Of a DNA stretch of 64,000 bases, positions 54,224 through 63,366 are shown piece by piece. A program made the position numbers and the translations under genes. The stretch comes from DASTFP01 sp963816855 (GTDB lineage Bacteria > Verrucomicrobiota > Verrucomicrobiia > Chthoniobacterales > Terrimicrobiaceae): positions 1 through 64,000 of the forward strand of contig CAWFMA010000009.1 of the NCBI GenBank assembly GCA_963816855.1. Reading direction: 5' to 3'. How positions within the stretch are numbered: position 1 is the first letter of the stretch; each line of letters begins with the position of its first letter. Under the pieces are notes generated by a model, which saw nothing but the letters and a program-made list of their open reading frames with translations, was not told where the DNA came from and made no database searches.

Positions 54224-54570
54224 GCTTCCGGGGACTCTTGTTTAATCTTGCCTCCCCAAGACAGGATCCTTGCTTTCGCGCCAGCTGCTTCCGCTTCGGG
54301 GATCTGCCCGTTCTTCACGTAGAAAATCGAGAGGCTGGACCACGCGAGTTGATCGTTCGGATTCAATTCGACCGCTCTGAGACCCGCCCGGATCGCCTCC
54401 GAAAAGCGTCCCGCCTTCATAAGCGCCATGCCGAGCGCGTGCCACGCGTCGAAGTACTCCGGATCCCGCCGAACGCACTCTTCGTACTTGGCAATGGCGG
54501 CGTCGAGCTCACCGAGCGCAATGTCACTGGTCGCCTCCTCGAAGATGTCAGCGGCTTCACGATTGGCCAT
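54220..54570 (-). CDS. Small TPR protein
   Basis: A protein of 116 residues with two to three tetratricopeptide repeats (YEECVRRDPEYFDAWHALGM, AIRAGLRAVELNPNDQLAWS). A cytosolic interaction protein. It lies between the ppiD-like gene and metG, overlapping metG by 4 nt. Confidence 0.82.
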   Translation of the reverse strand: MANREAADIFEEATSDIALGELDAAIAKYEECVRRDPEYFDAWHALGMALMKAGRFSEAIRAGLRAVELNPNDQLAWSSLSIFYVKNGQIPEAEAAGAKARILSWGGKIKQESPEA

Positions 54571-54571
54571 T

Positions 54572-56083
54572 TTACCGATGGGGTGACGCGACTTGAATCT
54601 TGGCGGCGTCGCGCGCGGAAGCGAGCCAGGTTAGGAAAAGCAAATGCCTTTTGCTTTCAAGGATCCGGGACGCCAACTCGGGCTTCTTGGCGAGATCGGC
54701 TTGGTCAATCGGAGCGCGCGAGGAAAGATAGACCGCAAACCCTCCGTCGGCAGCAGGGATCATCCCGGAAAACTGCCCCGGCTGCATCAACAACGTGGCC
54801 GCGACAATCTCGCGCTCTCGCGCGGAGAGTTTCGGATCGTTTGGCAAGAGATCGTTAAACGACTGGACTTGCAAACCCGCGTTCGCGGCGGCCTCGGAGA
54901 AAGGCTTTCCGGCGGCGATCGCTTCGCGGACCTTTGCCAGCGCGGCATCGGCTTTCTCGCGAAGAGCCCGTTCCGCCTTGCGCGCGCCGAGCTGTTTCGC
55001 GGCGATGGGACGGACTTCGTCCATCGTCAGGGGCCGCTGCGGGCTCAATTTGGCGAGCTTCAGAACGAAAAAAACATCCCCGGACTGGATCACATCGCTG
55101 ACGGGGTTCTTTTCCGTAAGCATAAACACGGCCGGTGCGAAATTCTTAAGATCAGCCGCGCCAGGCGGGGTTTGCGCGTCACCGCTTGACCTTGGCGCGC
55201 CCGACCGGTCGAATTCTGGCGTTCTCTGAATTGTCAGGCCGGCGGTTGACGCCGCGCTCTCAAAGGATCCGGAGGACGCTTGTTCGGAGAACGCGCTGGC
55301 GGCATCGGCAACTTTCTGGAGCGCATCAACTTTCTCGCGTCCTTCGAGCGGCTTTCCTCCTTCCGGAATCGCAAACCTCACGTAATCGACAGAGCGGGTT
55401 TCGGGCATGATCAAGGTTGGCTGATTCTGTCCGAAGAAGGTTTTGAGCTCCTCGTCCGTCAACTCGGAAGGCGCAGCGGTCGCCGCAAGATCAAAACGAA
55501 CCACTTCGGCGCTCACCTTTTGAAAGATTCTTGCTGTTTCAAGGACTTCCGCATCGCTGACGGCAACGGGAGAGCTGACCACGGTCTTAAGACGCTCGGC
55601 GCGCAAGGCGTCGCGGAACAAATTCTCCAGCTGGACTTCGGTAAAACCGCGTGGGCCCAACTGCTCGGCGACGAAGGCCTTGTACTTTCCCGCATCGAAC
55701 TGACCGTTCACTTGAAATGCCGGGATATTCCTGATGCGGTCGGCCACCTGCGAATCCGTCGGCTCGATGCCGAGATCCCGTGCCTGATGCTGAATCACCA
55801 AGCGGTTCCAAACGAATTGCTCGAGCGCCCTGTTTTCGTCCTGCCCCATGCCTCCAAGATCCTCCAGCAATTGAAATTGCCCCAGGGCCAAGGCAAGTTG
55901 AAAACTCTTTACCTCACGCTCGATATCCGCCTGCGAAAGGTTCCGGCCGTAAATCGTGGCGACGGTATTGGTGCCAAGCTTTCGTGTATTTGCCGGATTG
56001 TAGAGCCAGATGAAGGCCACAATTGTCAGGATGGCGACAATTAGCATTAGCACACGCTGGTTCTTGCGAAGGATGCTGATCAT
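54572..56083 (-). CDS. PpiD/SurA-like membrane-anchored peptidyl-prolyl isomerase
   Basis: About 503 residues from ATG 56083. One N-terminal membrane anchor (LMLIVAILTIVAFIWLYN) is followed by a SurA_N-type helical chaperone region (DIEREVKSFQLALALGQFQL; DSQVADRIRNIPAFQVNGQF; DAGKYKAFVAEQLGPRGF). A rotamase-like region follows with KNPVSDVIQSGDVFFVLKLA. It assists folding of exported proteins in the periplasm. Its start is 57 bp from the divergent gene at 56141. Confidence 0.85.
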   Translation of the reverse strand: MISILRKNQRVLMLIVAILTIVAFIWLYNPANTRKLGTNTVATIYGRNLSQADIEREVKSFQLALALGQFQLLEDLGGMGQDENRALEQFVWNRLVIQHQARDLGIEPTDSQVADRIRNIPAFQVNGQFDAGKYKAFVAEQLGPRGFTEVQLENLFRDALRAERLKTVVSSPVAVSDAEVLETARIFQKVSAEVVRFDLAATAAPSELTDEELKTFFGQNQPTLIMPETRSVDYVRFAIPEGGKPLEGREKVDALQKVADAASAFSEQASSGSFESAASTAGLTIQRTPEFDRSGAPRSSGDAQTPPGAADLKNFAPAVFMLTEKNPVSDVIQSGDVFFVLKLAKLSPQRPLTMDEVRPIAAKQLGARKAERALREKADAALAKVREAIAAGKPFSEAAANAGLQVQSFNDLLPNDPKLSAREREIVAATLLMQPGQFSGMIPAADGGFAVYLSSRAPIDQADLAKKPELASRILESKRHLLFLTWLASARDAAKIQVASPHR

Positions 56084-56140
56084 TGAAAGGACGGCGAAAC
56101 TGTTGATTTGCGGGGCCGATGTGATTAAAGCAGATGCCAA

Positions 56141-56884
56141 ATGAATGCAAGTGCGTCCAGGCTTTCGTTGGGGGCTTTCGCAGCCGTCTTTGCAACCGCA
56201 TTCTCGCTTTTCGCCCAGGATGTGGTCGTCCAACGCGACAAACAGAGCCGCGAAGGCGAAATCCTCCGCCTCGCCGACGGCAAGCTGAAAATCAAGATCG
56301 GGCCTGCGGAAACAAGCCTGCCTATGGACCAGGTCCTCTCCGTTACCAAGGCCCCTCCCAAGGCTTATCAGGACGCCTTGAAAGCCTGGCAGGAGGGGAA
56401 CCCCAACCAGACAGTGGTTCTTTTGAAGCCGCTTGTGGAGTCATTTCTGGGTCTTCCAACGGACTGGGCGGAGCGTGCCAGCGCCCTGCTTGGCGAGGCC
56501 TATCTTTCTCTAGATCAACTTCCGGCGGCCGAAGCCGCTTTCGCGCAGTTCACCAAAGCCTACCCCAACGCGAAATCACTCTCCGAGATCGGGCTCGCAC
56601 GTCTCGCGGTTTCGCGCAAGGATTTCGCCGAGGCCAATAGGTTGCTGGCCCCGATTCTGGCTGAAGCCGACGGGGTCGTGATTGCCGATAAGGGAAAGGG
56701 TGGAATTTATGGACAGGCATTTTACTTGATGGGAATGGTGAAGGAAAACGCAGGGGCCTATCCGGAGGCTCTCCGCGATTACTTGACCGCCGTCACCCTT
56801 TTCCGGGACGATAAGGCCGTGGTTGCCAAAGCGCAGGAACGTGCTGATTTTCTCGTCAAGGAAAAGCAAGTCGTCGTTCCTTGA
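56141..56884 (+). CDS. Exported TPR-like protein upstream of exbB
   Basis: A protein of 247 residues with a signal peptide (GAFAAVFATAFSLFAQD). A short beta region follows (VVVQRDKQSREGEILRLADG), then TPR-like helices (ERASALLGEAYLSLDQLPAA; AFYLMGMVKENAGAYPEALR). It begins the energiser cluster, ends 14 nt before exbB, and is presumably a periplasmic partner of that complex. Confidence 0.72.
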   Translation: MNASASRLSLGAFAAVFATAFSLFAQDVVVQRDKQSREGEILRLADGKLKIKIGPAETSLPMDQVLSVTKAPPKAYQDALKAWQEGNPNQTVVLLKPLVESFLGLPTDWAERASALLGEAYLSLDQLPAAEAAFAQFTKAYPNAKSLSEIGLARLAVSRKDFAEANRLLAPILAEADGVVIADKGKGGIYGQAFYLMGMVKENAGAYPEALRDYLTAVTLFRDDKAVVAKAQERADFLVKEKQVVVP

Positions 56885-56898
56885 TCCGACTTTTATCA

Positions 56899-57816
56899 AT
56901 GAAAAAAATACACCCGTGCCTGCAGTGTACCCTCGTCCCTGCCGCGTTGCTCCTGGGAGCCGCCGGAGCCTTGGCGCAAGAGGGCCCCGCAGGAGCAGGC
57001 GGGCCGGTGCCCGTCGAATCCCACACCATTCTGCAAACCATTTTGGGCGGCGGGCCGCTCATTATCCTGATCTGGCTGGCGATTCTCGGCACCTCCATCG
57101 TCATGGTCACCTTTATCATCCAACTTTTCCTGACCGTGCGCGACGAGCAGTTGGCCCCCAAAGCCTTGGTGGATTCTCTCCAGGCCACGATCCGAGCCGG
57201 CAACTACCAGGAGGCCTGGGAGATCTGCCGGGCCAACAAGGCCTACGTCGCCCGCGTGCTCAAAGGCGCGCTCGAGCGGATTGGACGCGGCAAGGACGCC
57301 GTGGAGACCGCACTCATCGAGCACGGCCTGCGGGAGGCTCAAGTGTTGAGAACCAAGAACAGCTACCTCTCCGTCGTCGGCGTAGTCGCTCCGATGATCG
57401 GTCTGTTGGGCACCGTGATCGGCATGATGGGCGCCTTCGCCGTTCTGGGCGCATCCGGCGTTTCCGATCCGCGAGCGCTTTCCCTGCGGATCGGCGAAGT
57501 GCTCATGGCGACCGCGAGCGGCCTTTTCATCGCGATTCCTGCCTTCATCTTCTATTACTACTTCCGAAATCGCTCGACGATCGTCCTGGTCAACGCCGAC
57601 GACAAACTCAACTACCTCGTCGAGGACATCCCGTTCGACGAGCTCTCGGGGATCAAGATCGGCGAGAATTTTGAGGCGGGCGCCGGCGCGCCTTCCGCGA
57701 GATCGTCGCGAAAGGTTTCCATGGCCTTGACGACAAACTGCCCGATCTGCAACGGAACCATTCAGCCCGGGCAGAGCCCTTGTCCCCATTGCGGTGCCTC
57801 TCTCGAGTGGGCGTGA
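56899..57816 (+). CDS. ExbB/TolQ/MotA proton-channel protein with C-terminal zinc ribbon
   Basis: About 305 residues from ATG 56899. Signal-like N-terminus, three membrane segments, and the family core LSVVGVVAPMIGLLGTVIGM followed by VLMATASGLFIAIPAFIFYY. Unusually, the C-terminus carries a CxxC...CxxC zinc ribbon (NCPICNGTIQPGQSPCPHCG). With the two ExbD proteins downstream it would form a proton-driven motor that energises an outer-membrane process. Confidence 0.9.
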   Translation: MKKIHPCLQCTLVPAALLLGAAGALAQEGPAGAGGPVPVESHTILQTILGGGPLIILIWLAILGTSIVMVTFIIQLFLTVRDEQLAPKALVDSLQATIRAGNYQEAWEICRANKAYVARVLKGALERIGRGKDAVETALIEHGLREAQVLRTKNSYLSVVGVVAPMIGLLGTVIGMMGAFAVLGASGVSDPRALSLRIGEVLMATASGLFIAIPAFIFYYYFRNRSTIVLVNADDKLNYLVEDIPFDELSGIKIGENFEAGAGAPSARSSRKVSMALTTNCPICNGTIQPGQSPCPHCGASLEWA

Positions 57817-57822
57817 GGAGCG

Positions 57823-58290
57823 ATGGCCGAGCGGCAGGTTCATATTCCCGGCAGGAAGAGGCACGTTCGAAAGGCGGAGCCGGAAGTCGATCCGGAGTTT
57901 CAAATCGCCCCGATGATCGACATCCTCCTCGTCCTGCTTGTCTTCTTCATGTCCATCAGTTCGACGGAAGTCCTCCAATCGAACCAGGACGTAAATTTGC
58001 CGGTGGCCAGGGATGCCAAGGAATCCAAGAAGAATCCCGGTCAGGTGATCGTCAATGTGCTTTATAATCCGCTCAGCAGTCAGACCGTGCTGGAAGTGGA
58101 CGAACGACCCGTCGATCTTGGCCAGCTCGCTCCCATGCTACAAGCCAAGGTGGTCGCGAATCCCCTTGTGCGGGTGCTGGTCCGGGCCGACAAGGATGTG
58201 CGTTACGAGTTCATGCGCGGCCTCATGGAGGCCTTCGGCAAAGCCGGTGTGGGCAATGTGACCTTCTCGGTGGCAGACAAGGAAAAATAA
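57823..58290 (+). CDS. ExbD/TolR-family protein 1
   Basis: A protein of 155 residues. Basic N-terminus, then FQIAPMIDILLVLLVFFMSI with the conserved proton-relay Asp in the single membrane helix, and a periplasmic domain ending NVTFSVADKEK. It starts 6 nt after exbB. Confidence 0.92.
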   Translation: MAERQVHIPGRKRHVRKAEPEVDPEFQIAPMIDILLVLLVFFMSISSTEVLQSNQDVNLPVARDAKESKKNPGQVIVNVLYNPLSSQTVLEVDERPVDLGQLAPMLQAKVVANPLVRVLVRADKDVRYEFMRGLMEAFGKAGVGNVTFSVADKEK

Positions 58291-58305
58291 CCCCAAGGCG
58301 AAACA

Positions 58306-58725
58306 ATGGCAGGCTTCGGATCAGGAGAGGACGGTGACATCGGGTTCCAAATTGCGCCCATGGTGGACGTGGTCTTTGTCCTTCTGCTGTTTTTCATGGC
58401 CTCGGCCGGCTCTCACATCGTTCCGCGGGAACTAACCATCAATCTTCCGAGCGGGCGCAGTGCAGCGAAACCCGGCCCGCCCCCCACTCCGATCATCATC
58501 GACATTTTTCCGGACGGAAAAGTGCAAATGAACAACAAAGTCTACGACACGCCGGCCAGCAAGGAACTCCCCGAGTTGCGCGGGTGGCTCAAGGACACAA
58601 TCACCAAGTTCGGCGACAAAGATCCGGTGATCATTCGTCCCGATCCTCAGACCAAACATCAGCGGATAATCGACGTCCTCAACGCCGCCGCCGCCTCGGG
58701 CGTGAAGAATCTGACGTTTAGCTGA
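58306..58725 (+). CDS. ExbD/TolR-family protein 2
   Basis: A protein of 139 residues. IGFQIAPMVDVVFVLLLFFM carries the conserved Asp; the periplasmic part (ELTINLPSGRSAAKPGPPPT) ends ASGVKNLTFS. A second, different ExbD next to the first suggests a heteromeric stator. No TonB gene follows. Confidence 0.92.
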   Translation: MAGFGSGEDGDIGFQIAPMVDVVFVLLLFFMASAGSHIVPRELTINLPSGRSAAKPGPPPTPIIIDIFPDGKVQMNNKVYDTPASKELPELRGWLKDTITKFGDKDPVIIRPDPQTKHQRIIDVLNAAAASGVKNLTFS

Positions 58726-58778
58726 TTATCGACAAAACCTGCCGGCCCGCCAGGACAGCCGCTGCCTTGACGCGCGCC

Positions 58779-59258
58779 TCACCGTGCTTTGGTGGCATCC
58801 CGAACGGTCTGGGAAGAGCGAGCGTACCTCCGGATCTCCATTTCCGGAGACTCCAGCAGGAGCTCCTCGAGGCGAAACATCTCTTCGAACGGCGGGAAAA
58901 GCGCATCGCCGGCAACCTCGCGCTTGACGAGCGTCAGAAAAAGCTCGGAACACCTCGGCAGCAACTCCCGGTAGAGTCGAGCGCCCCCAATCAGAAAAAG
59001 CTCCCGGCCCCCGCCAGGGTCCGGGATCTCCGTCAGGTCGCGAACGACCCGGATCCCCGGAAGCGGGCTGCTGCTCACCACCCAGTTCTCCCGGTGCGGC
59101 AATGACTTGCCGAGCGATTCGTAGGTCTTTCGGCCCATCAGCACCACCTGTCCGAGAGTCATCCGTTTGAAAAATTTCAAGTCCTCCGACAGATGCCAGG
59201 GAATCCCGCCCCGCGCGCCGATCACGCGGTTTAGCGACATCGCGGCGATCGCCTTCAC
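58779..59258 (-). CDS. folA: Dihydrofolate reductase
   Basis: A protein of 159 residues, the length of E. coli FolA. Starts GTG 59258, sharing GTGA with the thyA stop. MKAIAAMSLNRVIGARGGIP and WHLSEDLKFFKRMTLGQVVL with LMGRKTYESLGKSLPHREN are the cofactor and substrate blocks; the catalytic acid is Glu in HLSED. It regenerates tetrahydrofolate from the dihydrofolate produced by ThyA. Confidence 0.96.
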   Translation of the reverse strand: MKAIAAMSLNRVIGARGGIPWHLSEDLKFFKRMTLGQVVLMGRKTYESLGKSLPHRENWVVSSSPLPGIRVVRDLTEIPDPGGGRELFLIGGARLYRELLPRCSELFLTLVKREVAGDALFPPFEEMFRLEELLLESPEMEIRRYARSSQTVRDATKAR

Positions 59259-60049
59259 ACGGCGATCGGCGCCTTGATCGCCGGATAGGGATCGTAGTTT
59301 TCGAGGACAAAATCCCCGAAGCGAAAATCATCGATCGTTCTCACCGCGGAATTGAGTTTCATGCGCGGCAACGGACGGCACGTCCGGGCCAGCTGCTCGC
59401 GAGCTTGCTCGAGATGGTTGGCGTAAAGATGCAAATCGCCAAACGTATGAATGAGCGATACCGGCTTCAGGCCGCAGACCTGCGCGATCATCAACGTCAA
59501 CAATGCGTAGGACGCAATGTTGAAGGGAACACCGAGAAACAGGTCCGCACTCCGCTGGTACATCTGGCAACTCAGCCCGCCTTCCAGGACATAGAATTGA
59601 AAAAACGCATGGCAGGGCGCCAGGGCCATCCGATCCAGTTCTCCCGGGTTCCAGGCGCTGACGATTAGTCGCCGGCTGTCCGGGGTGCGCTTGATATTCT
59701 CGATCACGCGCGCGATCTGGTCTATTCCACCGCCGTCCGGCCGCCGCCAGTCCCGCCATTGAGCGCCATATATCCTTCCCAAGTCCCCGTTTTCATCGGC
59801 CCATTCGTCCCAGATGCTCACCCCGTTCTCGCGCAGATACCGCACGTTTGTGTCGCCATGCAGAAACCAGAGAAGCTCATGGATGATCGAGCGAACATGC
59901 ATCCTCTTGGTCGTCAAAAGGGGAAACGAATCGCTAAGGTCGAATCGCTCCTGCGCGCCGAAAATCGAATACGTTCCCGTCCCGGTCCGATCGGTTTTGA
60001 ATTTTCCGTGGTCGAGCACAAGCCGAAGAAGCCGGTGATACTGCTGCAT
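59255..60049 (-). CDS. thyA: Thymidylate synthase
   Basis: A protein of 264 residues from ATG 60049, exactly the E. coli length. LTTKRMHVRSIIHELLWFLH, catalytic Cys in MALAPCHAFFQFYV, CQMYQRSADLFLGVPFNIAS and HTFGDLHLYANH are all present. It makes dTMP with consumption of methylene-tetrahydrofolate. It overlaps folA and is divergent from the gene at 60133. Confidence 0.97.
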   Translation of the reverse strand: MQQYHRLLRLVLDHGKFKTDRTGTGTYSIFGAQERFDLSDSFPLLTTKRMHVRSIIHELLWFLHGDTNVRYLRENGVSIWDEWADENGDLGRIYGAQWRDWRRPDGGGIDQIARVIENIKRTPDSRRLIVSAWNPGELDRMALAPCHAFFQFYVLEGGLSCQMYQRSADLFLGVPFNIASYALLTLMIAQVCGLKPVSLIHTFGDLHLYANHLEQAREQLARTCRPLPRMKLNSAVRTIDDFRFGDFVLENYDPYPAIKAPIAV

Positions 60050-60132
60050 AGTCGTGCCTGTACGTTGCCACGTTCTTGCCGGTGGCTGCAAATCTTGTCG
60101 CGCATTCCAATCGCTGCTGCAATAAGTGACCG

Positions 60133-60915
60133 ATGTTCGAGGTCATCACGCTGGCCAGCGGCAGCGAGGGAAACGCGACCCTTGTGCGCAATGAAACGAC
60201 CGCTTTCCTTGTCGACGCCGGCCTGAGCGCGAAGCAGTTGACCGCGCGCTTGCAAGCGACCGGCCTTTCTCCCGAGCAGCTTTCCGGCGTGCTCCTCACC
60301 CATGAGCACGGGGATCACACCAGCGCCCTGAAAGTGTTTTTGATCCGCAATCCCTTGCCGGTTTTCTGCAATTCGCTCACCGCCAGAGCACTTCAGCACG
60401 CAGGGGTCGCGCACAACAATTGGAAACTTTTCGCAACCGGTTCCGATTTTTCACTTGGCACCTTCGAGATCCGCGCGTTCTCAGTGCCTCACGACGCCGC
60501 TGACCCGGTGGGCTTTCGCATCTCGTCGGCTGGCGTGTGCTTCGGCGTCCTCACCGATCTCGGTTATGCCACGCGACTCGTCTTTGAAATGCTGCGCGGG
60601 ATCCACGCGCTGCTCATCGAGACAAACCACGACGAAGAACTCCTGCAAAAGGACGCCCGGCGGCCTTGGTCCGTCAAACAGCGCATCCTCTCCCGGCATG
60701 GGCATCTCTCCAACAGCGGAGCGGCGCGCGTCCTTTCCGAGCTGGATGCCCCCCTTCAGCGAATCATCCTGGGCCATCTCAGCAGGGACTGCAACTCGCC
60801 GCAGCTGGCGCTCGATTCAGTTGGGAAGGCTCTCTCCATCGGAGAAAACTCGTTTCGACCCAGCCTTCACTGCGCCGGGCAGGACACTCCAAGCCCCGCC
60901 CTTCTGATTACTTGA
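60133..60915 (+). CDS. Metallo-beta-lactamase-fold hydrolase, WalJ/YycJ-like
   Basis: A protein of 260 residues. Metal site LLTHEHGDHTSALKVFL; FGVLTDLGYATRLVFEMLRG and LIETNHDEELLQ are YycJ hallmarks, and ILGHLSRDCNSPQLAL gives the C-terminal His. The N-terminal ITLASGSEGNATLV matches the subfamily. Relatives are implicated in DNA or cell-wall coordination. Confidence 0.9.
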   Translation: MFEVITLASGSEGNATLVRNETTAFLVDAGLSAKQLTARLQATGLSPEQLSGVLLTHEHGDHTSALKVFLIRNPLPVFCNSLTARALQHAGVAHNNWKLFATGSDFSLGTFEIRAFSVPHDAADPVGFRISSAGVCFGVLTDLGYATRLVFEMLRGIHALLIETNHDEELLQKDARRPWSVKQRILSRHGHLSNSGAARVLSELDAPLQRIILGHLSRDCNSPQLALDSVGKALSIGENSFRPSLHCAGQDTPSPALLIT

Positions 60916-61765
60916 GGACTCCCTGCGCCAAAGTGCCCGCAGCAAGCATGGCGCCAGCCCAGAAAAATCCGCAGCAGAGCAGGGACGGCAGGATTACTCC
61001 CACCGTCGCCCGGATGCCGTCGAGGCGAAGGGCCTCGCGCACGGCGAAAATCAACAGCACCAAGGCCGCAACAAAGAAGAGGAAATCGCCGCAGATCGGA
61101 ACCAGCCTGAACATGGAGGCCGGTGCCACCGAATAGCAATAGGCGCGAAAAGTCACTTCAAACGGTTGCCGGTTGCTCCCAAGCAGCTGGAACACCAGAT
61201 GGAAAATGCCGGAAGCGCAGAAAGCCACCCCCGCCATCACAATCGGCACAAGGGCCATCGAGCCGATCTGAATCGCAATCAGAGTCCCGGTCGTCAACGT
61301 CTTCGCCAAAGGTCCCAGCATCCTTTCCGGATTCATCAGCACCGCGACAAGTTGATAGCCCATGGCAATCCATGCCGTCAGCGTGCTCACCACCAGGTAG
61401 AACGACAACGGCGCGCCGAAGCCTCCCTCGCGCTTCATTTCTTTGAAAGTGAGGACCGGCACCGACAGAACTTGGTGGACCGATTGGACAATCGCCGGGA
61501 AAAATCCCAGCTGCGCCCGGCGCTCCCAGGCCGGCTGGGGTATTGGCGGAGGCTCGGGAGGTTCAAACTCCAGGGCCGGGGGCACGGGCGAGGAGGGCCA
61601 GGCCGGCAAATCAGAAAATTCCGAAAGTGGCTTCCATTCTTCCATCGGTTCTCGCCAGCCGAGATCCGTCGCCAGGAATTTGCCCGAAGCAAGGCCTTCC
61701 GCGACTTGCTCCGGCGAGAACTGACCCAGCGGTTGCCTATTCCTGGCGATATGAATGCTGATCAT
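60908..61765 (-). CDS. GYF_2 (DUF4339) plus Yip1-like membrane protein
   Basis: A protein of 285 residues. The N-terminal ~50 residues are a GYF_2 motif (IARNRQPLGQFSPEQVAEGL, DLGWREPMEEWKPL). The C-terminal part has five hydrophobic segments with Yip1-like EVTFRAYCYSVAPASMFRL. Unknown function; such proteins are frequent in several phyla. It converges with the gene ending at 60915. Confidence 0.78.
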   Translation of the reverse strand: MISIHIARNRQPLGQFSPEQVAEGLASGKFLATDLGWREPMEEWKPLSEFSDLPAWPSSPVPPALEFEPPEPPPIPQPAWERRAQLGFFPAIVQSVHQVLSVPVLTFKEMKREGGFGAPLSFYLVVSTLTAWIAMGYQLVAVLMNPERMLGPLAKTLTTGTLIAIQIGSMALVPIVMAGVAFCASGIFHLVFQLLGSNRQPFEVTFRAYCYSVAPASMFRLVPICGDFLFFVAALVLLIFAVREALRLDGIRATVGVILPSLLCCGFFWAGAMLAAGTLAQGVLK

Positions 61766-61855
61766 CTGCCTGCGCTGGCTACACGAAAATCGCCGTCGCG
61801 GTCAACTCCGCGCTGACTGGGTTGCCATCTGCCGGGTTCTTTGCAGATTAAAGGC

Positions 61856-62416
61856 ATGGCGATAGAATCACTTCAATCCATCCCGCTCGGCGCTCAAGCG
61901 ACCGATTTCTCACTTCCTGACGTCGTCACCGGCAATGTCGTTTCTCTTTCGTCGATACCGCCCGCTTCCGGGCTGCTCGTGATGTTTATCTGCAGGCATT
62001 GTCCCTACGTGGTTCACGTTCGTGAGGAGATTCTCCGTATCGCCCGGCATTACCAAGCTCAGGGGGTTCAGTTCGTTTCGATCTGTTCAAACGACTCGAG
62101 CGCCTATCCGGAAGACGCTCCCGACAAGCTTCGGGAAATGGCCCTCGAACACCGATTTCCATTTCCGCTACTTGTGGACGAGGAACAGACCGTGGCCAAA
62201 GCTTACGATGCCCAATGCACTCCCGATTTTTTCCTCTACGACGCCGAACGCCGCCTCGTTTACCACGGACGCCTCGACGGCAGCAGCCCTCGAAATGGGG
62301 TGGCCCTGACCGGGAGCGAAATACGGGCCGCCCTCGACGGGCTCCTCGCCGGGTCCGAACCTCTCGCCGTCCAAAAACCCAGTATCGGCTGTTCAATCAA
62401 ATGGAAGCTTCAATGA
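61856..62416 (+). CDS. Thioredoxin-fold AhpC/TSA-type redoxin
   Basis: A protein of 186 residues from ATG 61856. The active-site region LLVMFICRHCPYVVHVREEI has CRHC, and CTPDFFLYDAERRLVYHGRL follows. This combination marks the thioredoxin-family RedK/YneN-like group. Cytoplasmic peroxiredoxin or thiol reductase; the partner is unknown. Divergent from the gene ending at 60908-61765. Confidence 0.88.
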   Translation: MAIESLQSIPLGAQATDFSLPDVVTGNVVSLSSIPPASGLLVMFICRHCPYVVHVREEILRIARHYQAQGVQFVSICSNDSSAYPEDAPDKLREMALEHRFPFPLLVDEEQTVAKAYDAQCTPDFFLYDAERRLVYHGRLDGSSPRNGVALTGSEIRAALDGLLAGSEPLAVQKPSIGCSIKWKLQ

Positions 62417-62514
62417 AGTCCTTAGGAAATAGCCCCAAAAACGTCTTACTTATTTAGTGTATAATTTGTTTTAACAAAATCGTTATCAACAAATTATCGT
62501 TTTGAAGTATTGTA
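62417..62514. other. AT-rich intergenic block
   Basis: Between two convergent genes lies a strongly AT-rich stretch, most pronounced at about 62440-62519. It includes TTGTTTTAACAA and a repeated TTATC. No gene. A possible transcript terminator region, or an AT-rich protein-binding site. Confidence 0.4.
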
Positions 62515-63357
62515 TCAGTAATCGAGAGACGGTGATGCGTGCAAGGCGAGTAGGAGCGAGATGAGGACGGGAAGCGCGGCGATGCCTGCACGGAAAAGCA
62601 AATCGCCGAACGAGGCGGTTTTTTTGCCTAGCGCGGTCAAAAGCAAGGCGGGAAGGGAAGCCAGTCCCAGTAGAAACGCACTGGCCGGGGGGAGATCCGC
62701 GTAAAAGCATCCGCAAATCCACAGGGCGGTCAGCAAGGTGGCTGCGATCGGCACAATGCCCCGCGAATCGTCCCCTTTAGGCAAGAGGGCCGCCGCGGCG
62801 AGAACTCCCACTAGTGCGCCAGCCAGGGCCATGCCCAATTGGCCGAGAAGCATGCTACCGGACAACATCAGTGTGATGCCGGTGCCGCCAGCTACAACCG
62901 CCAGCACAAGGAGGCTCGAGATCGATGGGTCATGCCGGACGGAGAAATCGATGAAGCTCACGAGGATGAATGCTCCCAGGGTCAGCCCGATCACCCAAAG
63001 TAATCCTCCCAGGAGAGTCCAGCCATAGAGGAATTTCGCATTCAGAAGCAGCCGGAAAAATCCGGCACACCAAAGAATCCAAATCAAAACGCGCAACACC
63101 CACGGAGGCCTTAGCAGCGCGTCGCAGATTCCCAAAAAAAGGGCGAGCAAGGCAAGGTAAGGCAACCAATGCGTCGCCTCGGAGGGCGGGAAGGCTGGCC
63201 AGCCGGCAGCCACTGCGTGACCTCCGGCGTAGCCGATTCCCAAGGCGAAAGCGTCCATCCAGCTATTCGCGTTCCAGAGCCGGCCTATGATGGCGATCAT
63301 GCCGGAAATCAGCGCGGCAGCGACGACCCCTGGCAAAAGCTGTTGGAGAAGGAACAT
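62515..63357 (-). CDS. Hypothetical polytopic membrane protein
   Basis: A protein of 280 residues with about eight to nine hydrophobic segments (LLPGVVAAALISGMIAIIGR, WVLRVLIWILWCAGFFRLLL, LGGLLWVIGLTLGAFILVSF). No family motif is recognised. Nine nt after the YceI gene on the same strand. Confidence 0.65.
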   Translation of the reverse strand: MFLLQQLLPGVVAAALISGMIAIIGRLWNANSWMDAFALGIGYAGGHAVAAGWPAFPPSEATHWLPYLALLALFLGICDALLRPPWVLRVLIWILWCAGFFRLLLNAKFLYGWTLLGGLLWVIGLTLGAFILVSFIDFSVRHDPSISSLLVLAVVAGGTGITLMLSGSMLLGQLGMALAGALVGVLAAAALLPKGDDSRGIVPIAATLLTALWICGCFYADLPPASAFLLGLASLPALLLTALGKKTASFGDLLFRAGIAALPVLISLLLALHASPSLDY

Positions 63358-63366
63358 TTGGGGGCG

